The notes: generated by a model not told the origin, from the letters alone. A DNA stretch of 64,000 nt from Strongylocentrotus droebachiensis (GCA_035222895.1 JAVYIG010007523.1:1-64000), one strand, 5' to 3'; numbered from the stretch's first letter, positions 46,596 to 58,369 are shown. A program made the numbers and translations.

Positions 46596-49500
46596 ATGGA
46601 GAGCTCTCTAGTAAGTGAGTTGAGCGCACTGCGAGAGAGAGCTGAGGGATTGATAAAGAGAGCCGATCTGCTGAAGACCAGCGGCAACATTGAAGGAATC
46701 GGGAAAGTGAAGAAAAAGATCCAGGCCGAACTGACATTCATCAAATCGGTGAGTTAGTCAATTAAACTGATTTCAGTGATTTAAATTCATGGAATTTGGG
46801 CTTACTTTGAGTTTGCATCATCGGGTCATGGCGTCCAGTTACATGACCTTTCGTGAAGATGCGACCTTGCATAGATTTGGCGTAGGGTTGTCACGAAGTG
46901 TCTGGTCAATTGGACCAGATCATTTGTAGATGTGAATGTGAAGGGGTTTATTTCACAAACATTACTCCTAAAGTTATTGAATAAAGGAGTCGTTTTCACA
47001 AAAGGTCCGGTAACACGATTCTGATTTTTGCTATTTGATCCATTTATAGATTAGTTTGCTTGAAATTGAATACATTGCTTGCATATTTGAATTTATATAA
47101 CACCTACCGTAAGTAGATCCTTGTCATTTGATTGGAGGGTTGTTGGTCACATGATATTCAATAAATAGTGTTGTAAGAGCGTGCATTTTTGGCTAAATAA
47201 AGTTTGAGAGCTTTATGTCATGACTATTGCTGGTTCTGCAGTAAAGAAAAATAAGGGGAGGCATGGTCTTCCAGGAAAATAATAACCACCACTTTAATTT
47301 CCCCTTTTAAGCTAGATGTTTGACAATTATTTGAAGTTTCTTGCTGCTCAAAATTTACTTTAAACAATCTGCAGATATTTATACCGGTATGTGAACTATG
47401 TTCCTGAGGGGTGTTTCATAAAGCTGTACGTAAAGTTACGCACGACTTTACAAATGACTTGAATATGAAGAGCCAAACAGGATTCTCAAATCCTCTTAAT
47501 TGTGTAAGCTAAGGTTGAAATATGCAGTTGTAGATTAACCTTATCATTATTAACAAAACATTTTAATGCAAAGTGTATTTTAGGCTACAATTTAATGGAG
47601 ATTATGGGAAATACATTCACACTTTGTTAAAATATCAGGAAAAACTTTAGGCATCCCATTTGGCTCTTCATATTCAAATCATTGGTAAAGTCATTCGTAA
47701 CAACGAACAGCTTTATGAAACACCCCCCCAGGTATGACAGTTCTTAGTGAAATACCCCCCAGGTATGACAGTTCTTAGTGAAACACCCCCCAGGTATGAC
47801 AGTTCTTAGTGAAACACCCCCAGGTATGACAGTTCTTAGTGAAACACCCCCCAGGTATGACAGTTCTTAGTGAAACACCCCCCAGGTATGACAGTTCTTA
47901 GTGAAACACCCCCCAGGTATGACAGTTCTTAGTACACCAATTTGAATTGCCCTTTCTCTTTTTTGTTAAAAGCTGGAGGAGGGTAAAGTGATCCCCAAGA
48001 AGAACCAGCTGAAGAGCACCAACCTGAGTCATCTTGATGCTCTCCTCCACACCGCCGAGACATTTGATCATGTGACCGCTGTGCTGCGTCCCGTCCACTA
48101 CGAGACGGAGGAGGGTTATGACATCAGTCTGCTGGTGGACGTCGTAGGTCACAAGGGGAGGTCGTGGGTCAAGGTCACGGCCCGCAAGGCGGAGGCATTG
48201 CACAGGATATGGGAAGGTGAGTGCGTGCATGTGTGAGATGGATGGAGAATTCTGTAGAATCTGTAGAGACAAGGCTTTTAAAGCCCCACTGCACTACTTG
48301 TAGCTACTTGCTCCCTCTATATAGAAAACAATGGCTAAGCGGTGCCCGTTGAGAGACTGAGAGACATACATTGAACGCTACTTAATTCCAGAATATTATT
48401 ATTTTGATTACGGTACCTATTGTAATGTCCATTTCGAGGGGTCAGTGACACAAAAACGTAACTCCATTTTGGCCATTTTTAGGAAAAGTGGGTTATGTGT
48501 CACTGAGCACTTGGGCCTTCAGGAGTTAAGTCTATGTTTCACTAGCCATTGACTTCAATGTGGTGTTGGTTGGAGTTAAGTCTTTGTGTTTCCTGGAAAG
48601 CCCACATTTGTCTGAACATTTTGATATCAAAAAGTCATTTTCGCAAAATATATCTTTGTGTCACTGAACCCTCTAAGAATATTATTATTTTGATTACATA
48701 TTGTAATGTCCATTTATACTTGTAGGAGAAGGGGAGTACGGTGAACAGAACATAGTCCAGCAGGTAGGACAGTACCAGGATGCCTCAAGTCAGAATCTCC
48801 TAGACTTCTCTCCCCCAGCCGTTCATGTTGTCTTCTACTCTGGTATCACCCAGGCAGTGTCAGGTAGGTCACCATTGGAGACATTTTGCATAGCTGTTGT
48901 TACAAATTTTCCACCCTCGTTACCAAATTACGAATACCCCTTCTATTATTACGAATTAAACAAAAAATTATTATGTATTTTGTCTGTGTGTGTGTGCTAT
49001 TTTCAACGGCAAAAATGCCCATTCTGTCCTGTAAAGTACCCTACAAGCATCTCACATCAGCAATTTGGGGATGTTCTTTGGTTCATCATTGATCAAACAC
49101 ACCAGTCATGACGAAATCATGCATATTCAACCAATGATCCATTTAAAAAAGTTCTTCCTTTATGTAGGAACTGTAAGAGGCATTGATCCATCTTTTTTTT
49201 TAAATACAATTTTTGTCAGTAAAATATAACTTTTGGGGTCGAAGAATATAGTTTTGAACTCCAGAGGTTGGCAGGTCTGACATAAAAGCGCACATGATAT
49301 TCAGTCTTACCTAAATGTTACTAATTGAAAATCCCAAATGTTGGCAGCTATGATCTTGTAACATTGATTCTGATTTACAAAAACTGATGATCGATTTGTT
49401 GCTTGTGGTTTTCAGTATCATGGCAGAAATATTTCTGTATTACATTTGAAAATATATTCTGTTGTTGTGGATGTACATTTGATTTAACAGGAATAAGTCC

Positions 49501-52500
49501 ACTAATGATCCAAATATTCAGAGAACTTTTAAACATGGTTCCACTCTGTATTTATTAATGATAAGTCCCCATCAGGAAACCATCATGTTTTACCTCTGCT
49601 TTAGTTATAAAAAAAACTCTGTATATGAATGGAAAGTGTCCAATAAAGTTCCTCTGCATCAATGTTTGTTTGTAATAAGATACGAAAATATGAAGCATAT
49701 TATGGTTTTAACTGTGTCATTTGAGAATGAGCATTATTGTGATCAAGGTATTCCATGGAATATTCCCATCAAGATGAATTTTCCCAATTTTAATACAAAT
49801 TACCTTCATCTTTTCTAGTCATGCATAGCCTCTTATAACAAACTAGCGTGTTGGATAAATGTGAGATATCCATACACCACTTATAATTCTGTGCGTTTGT
49901 ATTTTCTCTGTCAAAAAGATGTTGGCAAATGTGTGATACATAACATGTAATTAAGGCATCTAACAACCTTACAATTTTAGTAATTAGTAGAAGCCTAAGG
50001 TTGTTAAAAGCTTAAATTGTTTGTTATGATCACCCAAACCAATAATACTTTTTTCTTTATCAAATGTGTGATACAGGAATTAAGTTTTATATTTTCTTTT
50101 TTTGTTTATGTCCACCAATAGCCGAGTTGTTAGATCTTGGAGCTGTTGTACATGGTCATATATACCAGGATGAAGATGACATGAGGAACATCAAGCCTGA
50201 TTTGCCAGTCTTTCATCCTGAAGAGGTGAGCACAGTGAACTCTCTAGGAGTAAAGGTGAAAGGGGTCAGAAAGTCACCCCCTTCCAGTAAACTCTCTTGG
50301 AGTGAGGGTGAAAGGGGTCATTGAGTGAGGAAAGGGGTCAAGAAAGTTACCCGCTTGGGTGAATACTTCAAACAACTGCAGGAGTAATCAGCCAGAAAAG
50401 TAACCTTAATCCTGAATCCTTAATCCTATGTTGAATCTGTTTAATCTTGACAAGTGACTGGGATATATTAGCATCGAGAGCATCTAGCTCAAGTTGCAGT
50501 ACTTACGAGAATATTGTTATCATTTCCCTCCCTCTTGTTCTAACCACTGTTTGTCCTTTGGCAAGATATTGATCTACATTTGTCACACTCAACCCAGGTG
50601 AGGTAAATGGGTATCAGGTATGAATTATGCCTTGAAATGCACTGTGCGCTGATAACGGCTGCTGGAGCTGAGGCTAGGGTAATAATTTCCAAAGCTCTTT
50701 GGAAGCACATAGAGAGCTTATATAATGTGATATGCGCTATTCAAGAACGAATATCAGATTCTTATATAGCGCACGTATCGACCTTGCAAGGTCCTCGAGG
50801 GGCTCCAACATTACCCGACTATGCTAGGCTGCCGATTTCGACGCTCACAGCATTTAAGGAATTCCTTCCTAACACCTGGGTGGATAGTGGCATGTGTAGA
50901 TTAATGTCTTGCCAAAGGACATTAGTGCCGCGGCGGGACTTGAATCGCGGACCCTGAGATTCACAGTCCGACGACTTATCCACTACGCCACAACACCTCT
51001 ATTATTATTATTATTATTATCCAGGAGATTGACAAGCTCCCTCTGGAGGCGGAGTCCATCCCCCAGGCGACCAACCTAGACGTAACAACGATGATAGCCC
51101 TGGTGTCTGACCTCTGCCACGGAGGAAGCAGCTACTCATTCAATGAACCTGTTATAGAAGAACTCTCCCAACAAGAGAGGCAGAGACCGTTATTACCGGA
51201 AGTAGAGAATTTTATAAAAGGTAGTGATAGAATGAAATATTTATTTAAACAATAGTCTTAATGAAAACAGAGGATGCATTGTCACTATAGAAAAATAGGT
51301 TATCAGTTTTCAGCCTTAAGCCTATGATATTTTGATGCTTCTTTTCCTGTTACGTTGCAATACAATGTCCAGTATGTTAACACAAATTGACTATACTCTT
51401 GTGACTTTTCCTCTTTTATGATTTATGTTTGTGTAGTTTTGGAATGGAATCACAAAATAATATTACATCTGACACATTAGGTTGCACTTGCTGTCTCATG
51501 GATAAGTTTTGTTAAAATGACAAAAAGTTGGTAATAATTTGCTCAAGAAATATGGAAGCACATAGTTGAGATATCTCATTTTAATATTTTCCATATTTTA
51601 ATATTTTGATAAGTTGATTCATGTTGAGTCCCTTTTGAACTTGGTATAAAAATTATGTAATGTTTAAATACGTACACTATGAACATGACAGACAAAGAAA
51701 GCGGACAAAATATACAGTTCCTCGGGTAGACAAAGGAACATCCCTTCACTGCTATTATGTAAAAAGGTGAATATGCATGTGACACCTGTTCTAAACATTT
51801 TTACATAATAGCAGTGAAGGGATGTTCCTTTGTCTACCTGAGGAACTGTATATTTTGTCCGCTCTCTTTGTCAGTCATGTTCATAGAGGTAACCCCTATC
51901 CAAACTTTCATTACCATTCATTTTTTTTTTTACTTTCGCTTCAATGATTACCATCCTTCTACTATCCTTCTATTATATATAAATGTAGTATGTGTTTATA
52001 TTTTCTAGAATATATTTAAGTTAGTATTGTCTGTTTGGAGCCAGGGGAGAACAAATAATCAATAATTCCTCTGGCTCTCAACAGAGAGGTTAAAGGTAAA
52101 GACCAGTAATGGTCATGCGATTGCATTGTGAAAGAAACGTTGTGGAATCGATCAGAAAAGGTTGATCATCTAGCATCTAGCATCTGCAAGGTTCTGGAAT
52201 CATCAAAATGATAAGAAATTTGGCCCATTCTTCGTAAAGTTACAAGCACTATACACAGAAAGATGTATATGGGACTACCCTATCTCTCTCACCAGACCAT
52301 GAGAGAAATAAATTTACCAAATATATGAATTAGTAGGCGGTTTCCCGGCAAATTTTTTATCATCATGTATTAGTCAAAACATATTCTTTCACATGATTGG
52401 TAATGAGAGCTTCCATTTCATTTTTTGAAATTGGGGCGTTGCCAATACTGGTCTTTACCTTTAATGTATCATTATATCTTATTCAAATGTGAGTCGTAAG

Positions 52501-55500
52501 ACGATTTTGATGCCTTCATTTGATTTTGTGCATGACAATAAAGAAATTCAATTCAATTCAATCTTGTATCCTTGATAGGTAAAGAGTTAATAGTATGCGA
52601 GACAGCTAAACATGACTTCCAGGCAATAATTGAGACGATAGGAGGGCCGAGAGAGAAGCAGAGGTCGCAGGAATTACTACAGAGACTCCATATAGTTCCT
52701 GATCAGCCTTCGAGTAGAACATTAACGTTATCATCGTCTAACAGGATAAAAGACAGAGCCAAGGTAAGGAAGAAGACAATGGTTTGGGCTTGAATGATTT
52801 TAAAAACAAATCACATCATTTCGGAGCACTTTGGAGAAGAAGAAAAAAAATCATTTTATCAATTTGAACCTTCACTGACAATATGGTATGTCTTTAAGAA
52901 ATGAAGAAAAAACATGTTGCATTTACCAAATACCAACATAGACTTCTCTTAAAACAAGACAAATTTATTTATTATTTTTGTATATTTTTAATGAGGGCAT
53001 TTGCTGCTGTTTCTGTTGCATGATCCTCATCTAACCTGTCTATAAAGATCACCCAAGGGACAGGTGGTCTTTGTAGACAGCTTCCTTTTATAGTACATGT
53101 TTCAATGAGAAACCATTTTCAAGGGAAACAAAAATGTGGTCTTTGTTGACAGGTGGTCACTAACGCAGGTTTTACTAATTCCCTTTATTATGTTATCGTT
53201 CAAAATCCATGAATGAATAAATCTACATATATGTCTTTGTTTTTTATCATTGTGTTATATTTCACACCTTGTATTGTTTCCTATCAAATGCACATTTATT
53301 GGTGAAAATACCTTGAAAATAATAATAATAATAACTAGTTCTTATATAGCGCTTTTCAGGACCGTAGGCCCTCTCAAAGCGCAATACAGATATATATTAT
53401 TACCCCGGTCATCGGATTCAGGCTTACCCGCACACAATGTATGCACATTCTCCACTCCCTGGGGAGCATTCCAGCCAGGCGTCATTTTTACAAGCGCACA
53501 CTTGCTAATCTAACCACATTCGCTTTTGCATCCTACTGGGTACCCATTTAACATCTGGGTGGAGAGTGGCAAATGTAGATCAATGTCTTGCCAATGGACA
53601 TTAGTGGCCATCTCACTATAATAATTTCTCTGTCTGAATCACTTCTTCAGGTTATATTTGGAACAGGTGATGCACTCAAGATTATAACCACCACGGCCAA
53701 TGAGGCCTTCGTTCGAGCAGCTTCTAAACAGGTGTGTGATTATATTTCTTTCAAACTCCATAACAACATGATCATAATAATATACATGTAGCACAGCTAC
53801 TATAACTAGATGGAACTTCGACTGCCCGCAGTCGAAAATGATGCCTCCGTCATAGAGCAAGTTTACAAACCAAATCAGAAGAAATTTTTCAAATTCAAGT
53901 TCAATTGTAATCCATTAACAGGTTCTCAGAATATCGTGATTACAAGCGATTTCTCATATACATATATGACCCTTTGACCTCATGACCCTAAAATCTACTC
54001 AGTTCATTGGCTCTGCAAGATATAGTAATCCATCTGTCAGTTCTATTTTTGCATACATAATGAGCCCATGACATTTGACCTTTGACCTCATGACCCAAGA
54101 ATCTACTCGGTTCATTGGCTCTGCAAGTAAAATACATGACCAAAGTTTGGCAGGAATCCATCAATCGGTTCTTCAGATAACGCGATCACGACCTGTTTTT
54201 GCATACATAATGAGCCATGTGACCTTTGACCTTTGACCTTGTGACCCCAAAATCTAATCAGTTCATCGGCTCTGCAAGTATCATACATGACCTAAGTTTG
54301 GCAGGAATCCATCAATCGGTTCTTGAGATAACGCGATCACGAGCTGTTTTTGCATACATAATGAGCCCTGTGACCTTTGACCTTTGACCTCGTGACCCCA
54401 AAATCTAATCAGTTCATTGGCTCTGCAAGATACATACATGACCAAAGTTTGGCAGGAATCCATTAATCGGTTCTTCAGATAACGCGATCACGAGAACGGG
54501 ACGTACGGACGGACGGACGTACGTACGGACGTACGTACGGACGGACGGACGGACAACCAGAAAACATAATGCCTCCGGCTACTTCGTAACGGAGGCATAA
54601 AAATGTACTCTACTCAGTCTACTGTGCTTTACAAAGTATTATATTATTACCATAGCTTCAAGGCTAAGACACTTAAGGCTAAGACACTCATGTATAAAGG
54701 AATCCTTCCTTCCAGTACCCATTTACTTCACCTGGGTGGAGAGGGCAGATGTAGATTAATGTCTTGCCAAAGGGTGTAAGGTCCTTGACAGGGATTGGAA
54801 CCGCATACCTTGTGATCTACAGTCTAATGGCTTATCCACTCGACCATGATACCTCTACATAGTTTGAGTTTATCGGTGTCTTGTATGAATTCAATGGAAC
54901 ATTATATATACATTATTGTATACAGCTCCTTGTGTCATGTTGCATTGTGACTACAAACCATTATGAAAGAAATTGCTATAATTATCACAAGATCTAAAAT
55001 CATATATGGACATGAGAAATCTCTCTGACTAATATTACTAATAGTCGTTTGAAATGTAAAATCCATATTGTGCTGTGTTGTGGGTTTTTCAGATTGAGAA
55101 AGTTTCAAGATTCTCACTTTTCTAGACCGACAATTATTAAACCATGAATAATGCATTAAGTAAGAAGAAAATAAAACAATGTCCATTTTACATTCTTAAA
55201 GATAAAGACCAGTTATGATCATGCGATTGCATTGTGAAAGAAACGTTGTGGAATCGAACAGAAAAGGTTGATCATCTAGCATATAAGTATTGGTGTGTAC
55301 TGCAAGGTTCTGGAATCATCAAAATGATAAGAAATTTGTTCCAGTCTTCGTAAAGTTACAAGCACTGTACACAGAAAGATTTATATGGGACTATGCGACA
55401 TGTGCGCGATAGCTATCCGGTCCGGATAGATATACTAATTTACCAAATATATCAATTATTAGGCGGTTTCCCGGCAAAATTTATATCATCACGTATTAGT

Positions 55501-55830
55501 CAAAACATATTCTTTCACAAGATTGGTAATAAGAACTTCCATTTCATTTTTTGAGAGGGGGGCGTTTCCAAAAATGGTCTTTACCTTTAATTGTGTGGAA
55601 TATTCTCTCCAACTCAATTTTTTAATTTTTGTTTCTATTTTTCTATTTTGTTTGTTTAGGGTGTGGCTTACTCGGTATTCATCCACCAATCACGAGCCTT
55701 GACAGAGAAGAAACAGCAGAACCCGGCTAAAGCATCCCCCTCCTCCTCATCTAGTAATTGCAACTCATTCACCGATAGTATACAACACCCACTGGGATTG
55801 GACAATAGCAATAGCTACCCACAAAACTGA
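46596..55830 (+). CDS. C7orf25: C7orf25 (UPF0415) homologue
   Basis: Eight coding exons: 46596-46748, 47973-48216, 48726-48863, 50122-50225, 51025-51220, 52579-52763, 53651-53731 and 55660-55830. All have AG/GT borders, and the phases join exactly to 423 residues plus stop (human protein 421). Matches to the human protein as I know it: LIKRADLL (19-26), KSTNLSHL (65-72), VDVVGHKGRSWVKVTARKAE (106-125), LDVTTMIALVSDL (231-243), CETAKHDFQAIIETIGGP (285-302), VPDQPSSR (318-325), IFGTGDALKIITTTANEAFV (342-361), FIHQSRALTE (374-383). The family carries DUF1308; no biochemical role is established to my knowledge. The C-terminal 40 residues are Ser/Asn/Gln-rich and species-specific. The ATG has A at -3 and G at +4. 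Confidence 0.95.
47407..47729. mobile_element. Inverted-repeat MITE (GGGGTGTTTCATAAAGCTG ends)
   Basis: Left GGGGTGTTTCATAAAGCTGT mirrored by ACAGCTTTATGAAACACCCC. Subterminal ACTTTACAAATGACTTGAAT and GAAGAGCCAAA are also mirrored, by TTTGGCTCTTC and ATTCAAATCATTGGTAAAGT. Intron after coding exon 1. Its right end has been drawn into the tandem array that follows. Confidence 0.8.
47717..47933. repeat. Seven-copy 31-bp tandem array
   Basis: Unit: GAAACACCCCCC, then AGGTATGACAGTTCTTAGT. It varies only in the C-run length and one T for C. The first 12 bases of the unit are the end of the 47407 MITE and the rest is the flanking host DNA. It stops 39 bp before the acceptor of the 47973 exon. Confidence 0.95.
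48278..48352. mobile_element. TTAA MITE, AAAGCCCCACTGCACTA family, copy 3 (truncated)
   Basis: TTAAAGCCCCACTGCACTA then TGTAGCTACTTGCTCCCTCT and AGCGGTGCCCGTTG; the right half is missing. It lies 61 bp after a coding exon. Confidence 0.65.
48864..50121 (+). other. Intron of the C7orf25 homologue, nothing recognised
   Basis: AT-rich and unique-looking. Near 49264, AGAGGTTGGCAGGTCTGAC faintly recalls the hAT-like MITE end. Confidence 0.45.
50520..50755 (+). mobile_element. tRNA-SINE family B, headless copy
   Basis: The body CCTTTGGCAAGATATTGATC, then CACTCAACCCAGGTGAGGTA, then a 3' end with TGATATGCGCTATTCAAGAA. The tRNA head is missing. Confidence 0.6.
50756..51000 (-). mobile_element. tRNA-SINE family B, full copy
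   Basis: Minus-oriented, tail to tail with the preceding copy. The head (minus strand) reads GAGGTGTTGTGGCGTAGTGG then ATAAGTCGTCGGACTG with B box GATTCAAGTCC. The body contains CACCTGGGTGGATAGTGGCA and ends at TATATAGCGC. It is followed by an (ATT)n run that leads directly into the coding exon at 51025. Confidence 0.75.
51680..51883. mobile_element. Palindromic TA-flanked MITE, copy 2
   Basis: Same hairpin as 41598-41810 (about 90 percent identical by eye), flanked by TA (51678-51679 and 51884-51885). C7orf25 intron. Confidence 0.85.
52090..52464. mobile_element. TTAA MITE, GTAAAGACCAGT family, copy 1
   Basis: The left end TTAAAGGTAAAGACCAGTAA is mirrored by TACTGGTCTTTACCTTTAA, bounded by TTAA. 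The interior is shared with 55196 and, reversed, 32073. Confidence 0.8.
52465..52562 (+). mobile_element. LINE 3' tail with (ATTCA)n end
   Basis: GACGATTTTGATGCCTTCAT, TGCATGACAATAAAGAAATT, then ATTCAATTCAATTCAA. This is the classic CR1/L2-type 3' end, only about 100 bp long. It ends 16 bp before the exon at 52579. Confidence 0.6.
53030..53175. mobile_element. CCTGTCTATAAAG-family MITE
   Basis: AACCTGTCTATAAAGATCAC on the left and TGTGGTCTTTGTTGACAGGT on the right, with an internal second pair (GACAGGTGGTCTTTGTAGAC). Ends degraded. Confidence 0.6.
53335..53625 (-). mobile_element. tRNA-SINE family B, 3' portion
   Basis: Begins with (ATA)n and CTTATATAGCGCTTTTC, continues with AAGCGCAATACAGATATA, CTGGGTACCCATTTAACATC and TGGGTGGAGAGTGGCAAATG, and ends before the tRNA head. 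It stops just upstream of the exon at 53651. Confidence 0.65.
53841..54598. mobile_element. ATGCCTCCG-ended element with ~150-bp internal tandem repeats
   Basis: Inverted ends ATGCCTCCGTC and AACGGAGGCAT. Inside are about four units, periods 150 and 151 bp between the GCATACATAA landmarks at 54051, 54201 and 54352, each with a TGACCTTTGACCTTTGACCT-type block and GTTTGGCAGGAATCC. The right end has an ACGGACGGACGTACGTACGG tract. No transposase. The element type recurs across marine invertebrates as I recall, but the superfamily is not named here. Confidence 0.7.
54076..54390 (-). promoter_or_regulatory. Cluster of perfect DR1 nuclear-receptor motifs
   Basis: TGACCTTTGACCT (reverse complement AGGTCAAAGGTCA, the DR1 consensus bound by RXR, HNF4 and COUP-TF type receptors) occurs at 54076-54088, 54220-54232, 54227-54239, 54371-54383 and 54378-54390. 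A near-match lies at about 53968. The motif is part of the repeat unit. Whether it is used is unknown. Confidence 0.5.
54700..54860 (-). mobile_element. tRNA-SINE family B, head-containing copy
   Basis: Body TTCACCTGGGTGGAGAGGGC, AATGTCTTGCCAAAGGG. The head on the minus strand has GAGGTATCATGGTCGAGTGG and B-box-like GGTTCCAATCCC. Confidence 0.7.
55196..55590. mobile_element. TTAA MITE, GTAAAGACCAGT family, copy 2
   Basis: TTAAAGATAAAGACCAGTTA at the left, TGGTCTTTACCTTTAA at the right, same orientation and interior as 52090-52464. It ends 69 bp before the last coding exon of the C7orf25 homologue. Confidence 0.8.
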
Positions 55831-58340
55831 CCAATCATGGCTAGGCATTCAACAACAAAAAAAAAAGCATGCCACAACTGGTAGGTAGTATTAAGATATG
55901 TGCTTTTTTCCTTTAAAAAAATTCCCTTCCTTTTTACAACAATTTTGCTTCACATGTAGGTTTGTACTGCTAAACCAGGAGTTTTCGTGACTTGAAATGT
56001 TTGCGATTTCTAAAAGAGGGCAAACTCCACAGCAAAAATACTTTTGCAAAATTGCAATAATTCAGTGTTAAGTTTATTGTTTTGTGACATGGGACTTCTG
56101 TAAATCTTACCCACTCCCAACATTCTGGTTTTACAGTATCTGTATAAATCAGTGTCACTTGTTAAGTAACATTAATTACCATTAATAAAAATGGATATTT
56201 ATTGTCCCGCTAATCTAAAGGTGTATTATCAAAATGGACTTGATGGCCAAGCAAGGGATTAATTAAGGGATGCAAGTGAGAAATTAATAAGTCTGAATTT
56301 TTTTTCCTTAGAAAATAAGAGATTTATATTGGTTTATGGAAACAAGCTCTTTTGTTTTGTTCACGGCACAAAACACATAATCGTACTACTGTTTGTATAC
56401 TCAATGTGCAAGAGAGTAATTGAACATCATTAATACAGTAATTGTGTAATTCTTCTTTCTCTTCTGTCTCTTCTGTTAAGAATAATACGGTTCTCCATAA
56501 AGGAGAAATCTCTACGGGGAAAGTAAATTGTCTCTTTGCAAATTGGCATCACTGGTATTTTTATTTTACTTCTATGGCTTTTAATTAAAAGGCAATGTAT
56601 TGGAAAAGAATGAACATGAACTTTATTTTTAAAAATTTAAAAGAATTGCCAAATTGTAAGAATGGGGATTTCTATCTTTCAGAAATGTTGCAGGGCAATG
56701 TTCTTTTTCCTTTAAAAAAAATTCCTGGCATCAAACATGTACGTTAACGTAAAGATGGTCAGTGTATGCAGAATCCTTGCTCTTTCTTTGTCTGATAAAT
56801 TTTGAGTCTGAATCAAAGTTTATTGAGCCACACCATAAAGTGTGGGCAGTTCTCCTTTAATGAGCTGAAGGTGCGTAATTTAAAGAAAAAAGAAGAGACA
56901 ACATGGTAAAGGAAATATGAATGACTGGTACTATTAATTATTCCTTAAAGAATTTTGTATGGATCCTTCAGAAGGAAGAGAATTCTCATTTTTATGCACA
57001 AGGATATGTTCAATGATGATTCACAACATTTATCTGTTCTTTAGAAAACAAAATACCTTTCTTCATATTCACGGCAAGGGACACGCATAATTTCCACGGC
57101 TATTTTCTCTCTCACTGCACAAGAATTTTTTTTTTAAAGAGAATTTGATTATACATTGCAGTTATTTCTCTTTCTATTCCTATGGCAATAGTTTGTTTCT
57201 TCTACTGCTAAGTGTATTGGAAGTAGGCTGGTTTTATTATTCTATTGCCTAAAATATACCATACCTACCATGCTAAAGAGTTATTGTACTTGTATGTACA
57301 TTGTAGTACATTTGATTTATTTATCAACATTTTCTACTCATACTGCAGAAGGGACTGCTGATCAGACAAAGTTTAGAAGTATTAATAAAATATCTTGAGC
57401 TACATACTAAGTCGGGAATGGGTATGAAGTTTAAAATTAATTTGACATTTTCTTTCATTGTATATATCACAATATTAAAAAGGATATAAGGAAATTATTT
57501 TCTTGCCAAAATAAGCATTTAAAAGACCAATTTCCTCAAAGTGAAAAATAGTTTTTGTTATACATGGGTAAATTATCTTCCTTTGAAAAGATAATTGAAA
57601 AATTTTAAGCTACCATGAGGTGATAAAGAATTCTTTTGAGAGTATCAGTTATGTCATCAAAAATTCAAGTTTACTTAGAAGGAAAAAAAGTTGCAAGCAA
57701 CAAAACGTGATTTTGTCATCGAAAAACAAAAATGTAAGGAAATAAAGAGTTTCTTTAAAAAACTGAAAGAAGGTGTTTGTTATTTTAATCTCCGAGATGA
57801 CTAGGTTGAAAGTATACTTCATTATATTTTTTCTGTACCGGTAATCTTCATTGAATTATGGGGTTCATGTCAAATAGCAAAGATAGGGAAGAATCCCATG
57901 TGAGAGAATGTATAACTTGTATATAATCTTTCTTGGTCAAGTTTACAACCTAAAAGAAACAAATTTGATTTAATTTTTCTCTGGAAGAAGAAGTCAAATT
58001 TGCTGAACTATTGACAGTAGTTTGGAGAGATCACCTTATTTTATGGATAGTTATTGCAAGATGAATAACCAATCACATTTTAGACTAATGCTATGCAGTG
58101 ATGTAGTATGCAATTATTTTATTTGCAAAGAGCATGCACTTTCTGTTGCAAGCCTCATACTATTATGTTCTGTTCTGCATGATAACTACATTATATGACA
58201 AATAGCACTAGTACTTTGAATAAGTTATCTTCACTTATCAGACAGGCAGTATATTTAGCACACTTACATTTATCGTAGGATGTCCTTATTTTATTTTTAT
58301 TATGTGAAATTAAGTGAAAGGAAGAGATACATCATGTCCT
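55831..58340 (+). other. Probable 3' UTR and flank of the C7orf25 homologue
   Basis: AT-rich sequence without an exon. AATAAA occurs at 56184 and 57384, both possible poly(A) signals. No repeats shared with the rest of the window were noticed. Confidence 0.4.
56184..56189 (+). terminator. Candidate poly(A) signal, C7orf25 homologue
   Basis: First AATAAA after the stop codon, 354 bases downstream. Alternative signal at 57384-57389. Confidence 0.35.
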
Positions 58341-58369
58341 GTACATGCCTCTAACATATCATTGTAAAA

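Noticed and set aside
47717-47933. CRISPR-like regular repeats
   Set aside because: The units are contiguous 31-bp tandem copies without unique spacers, in a eukaryotic intron.
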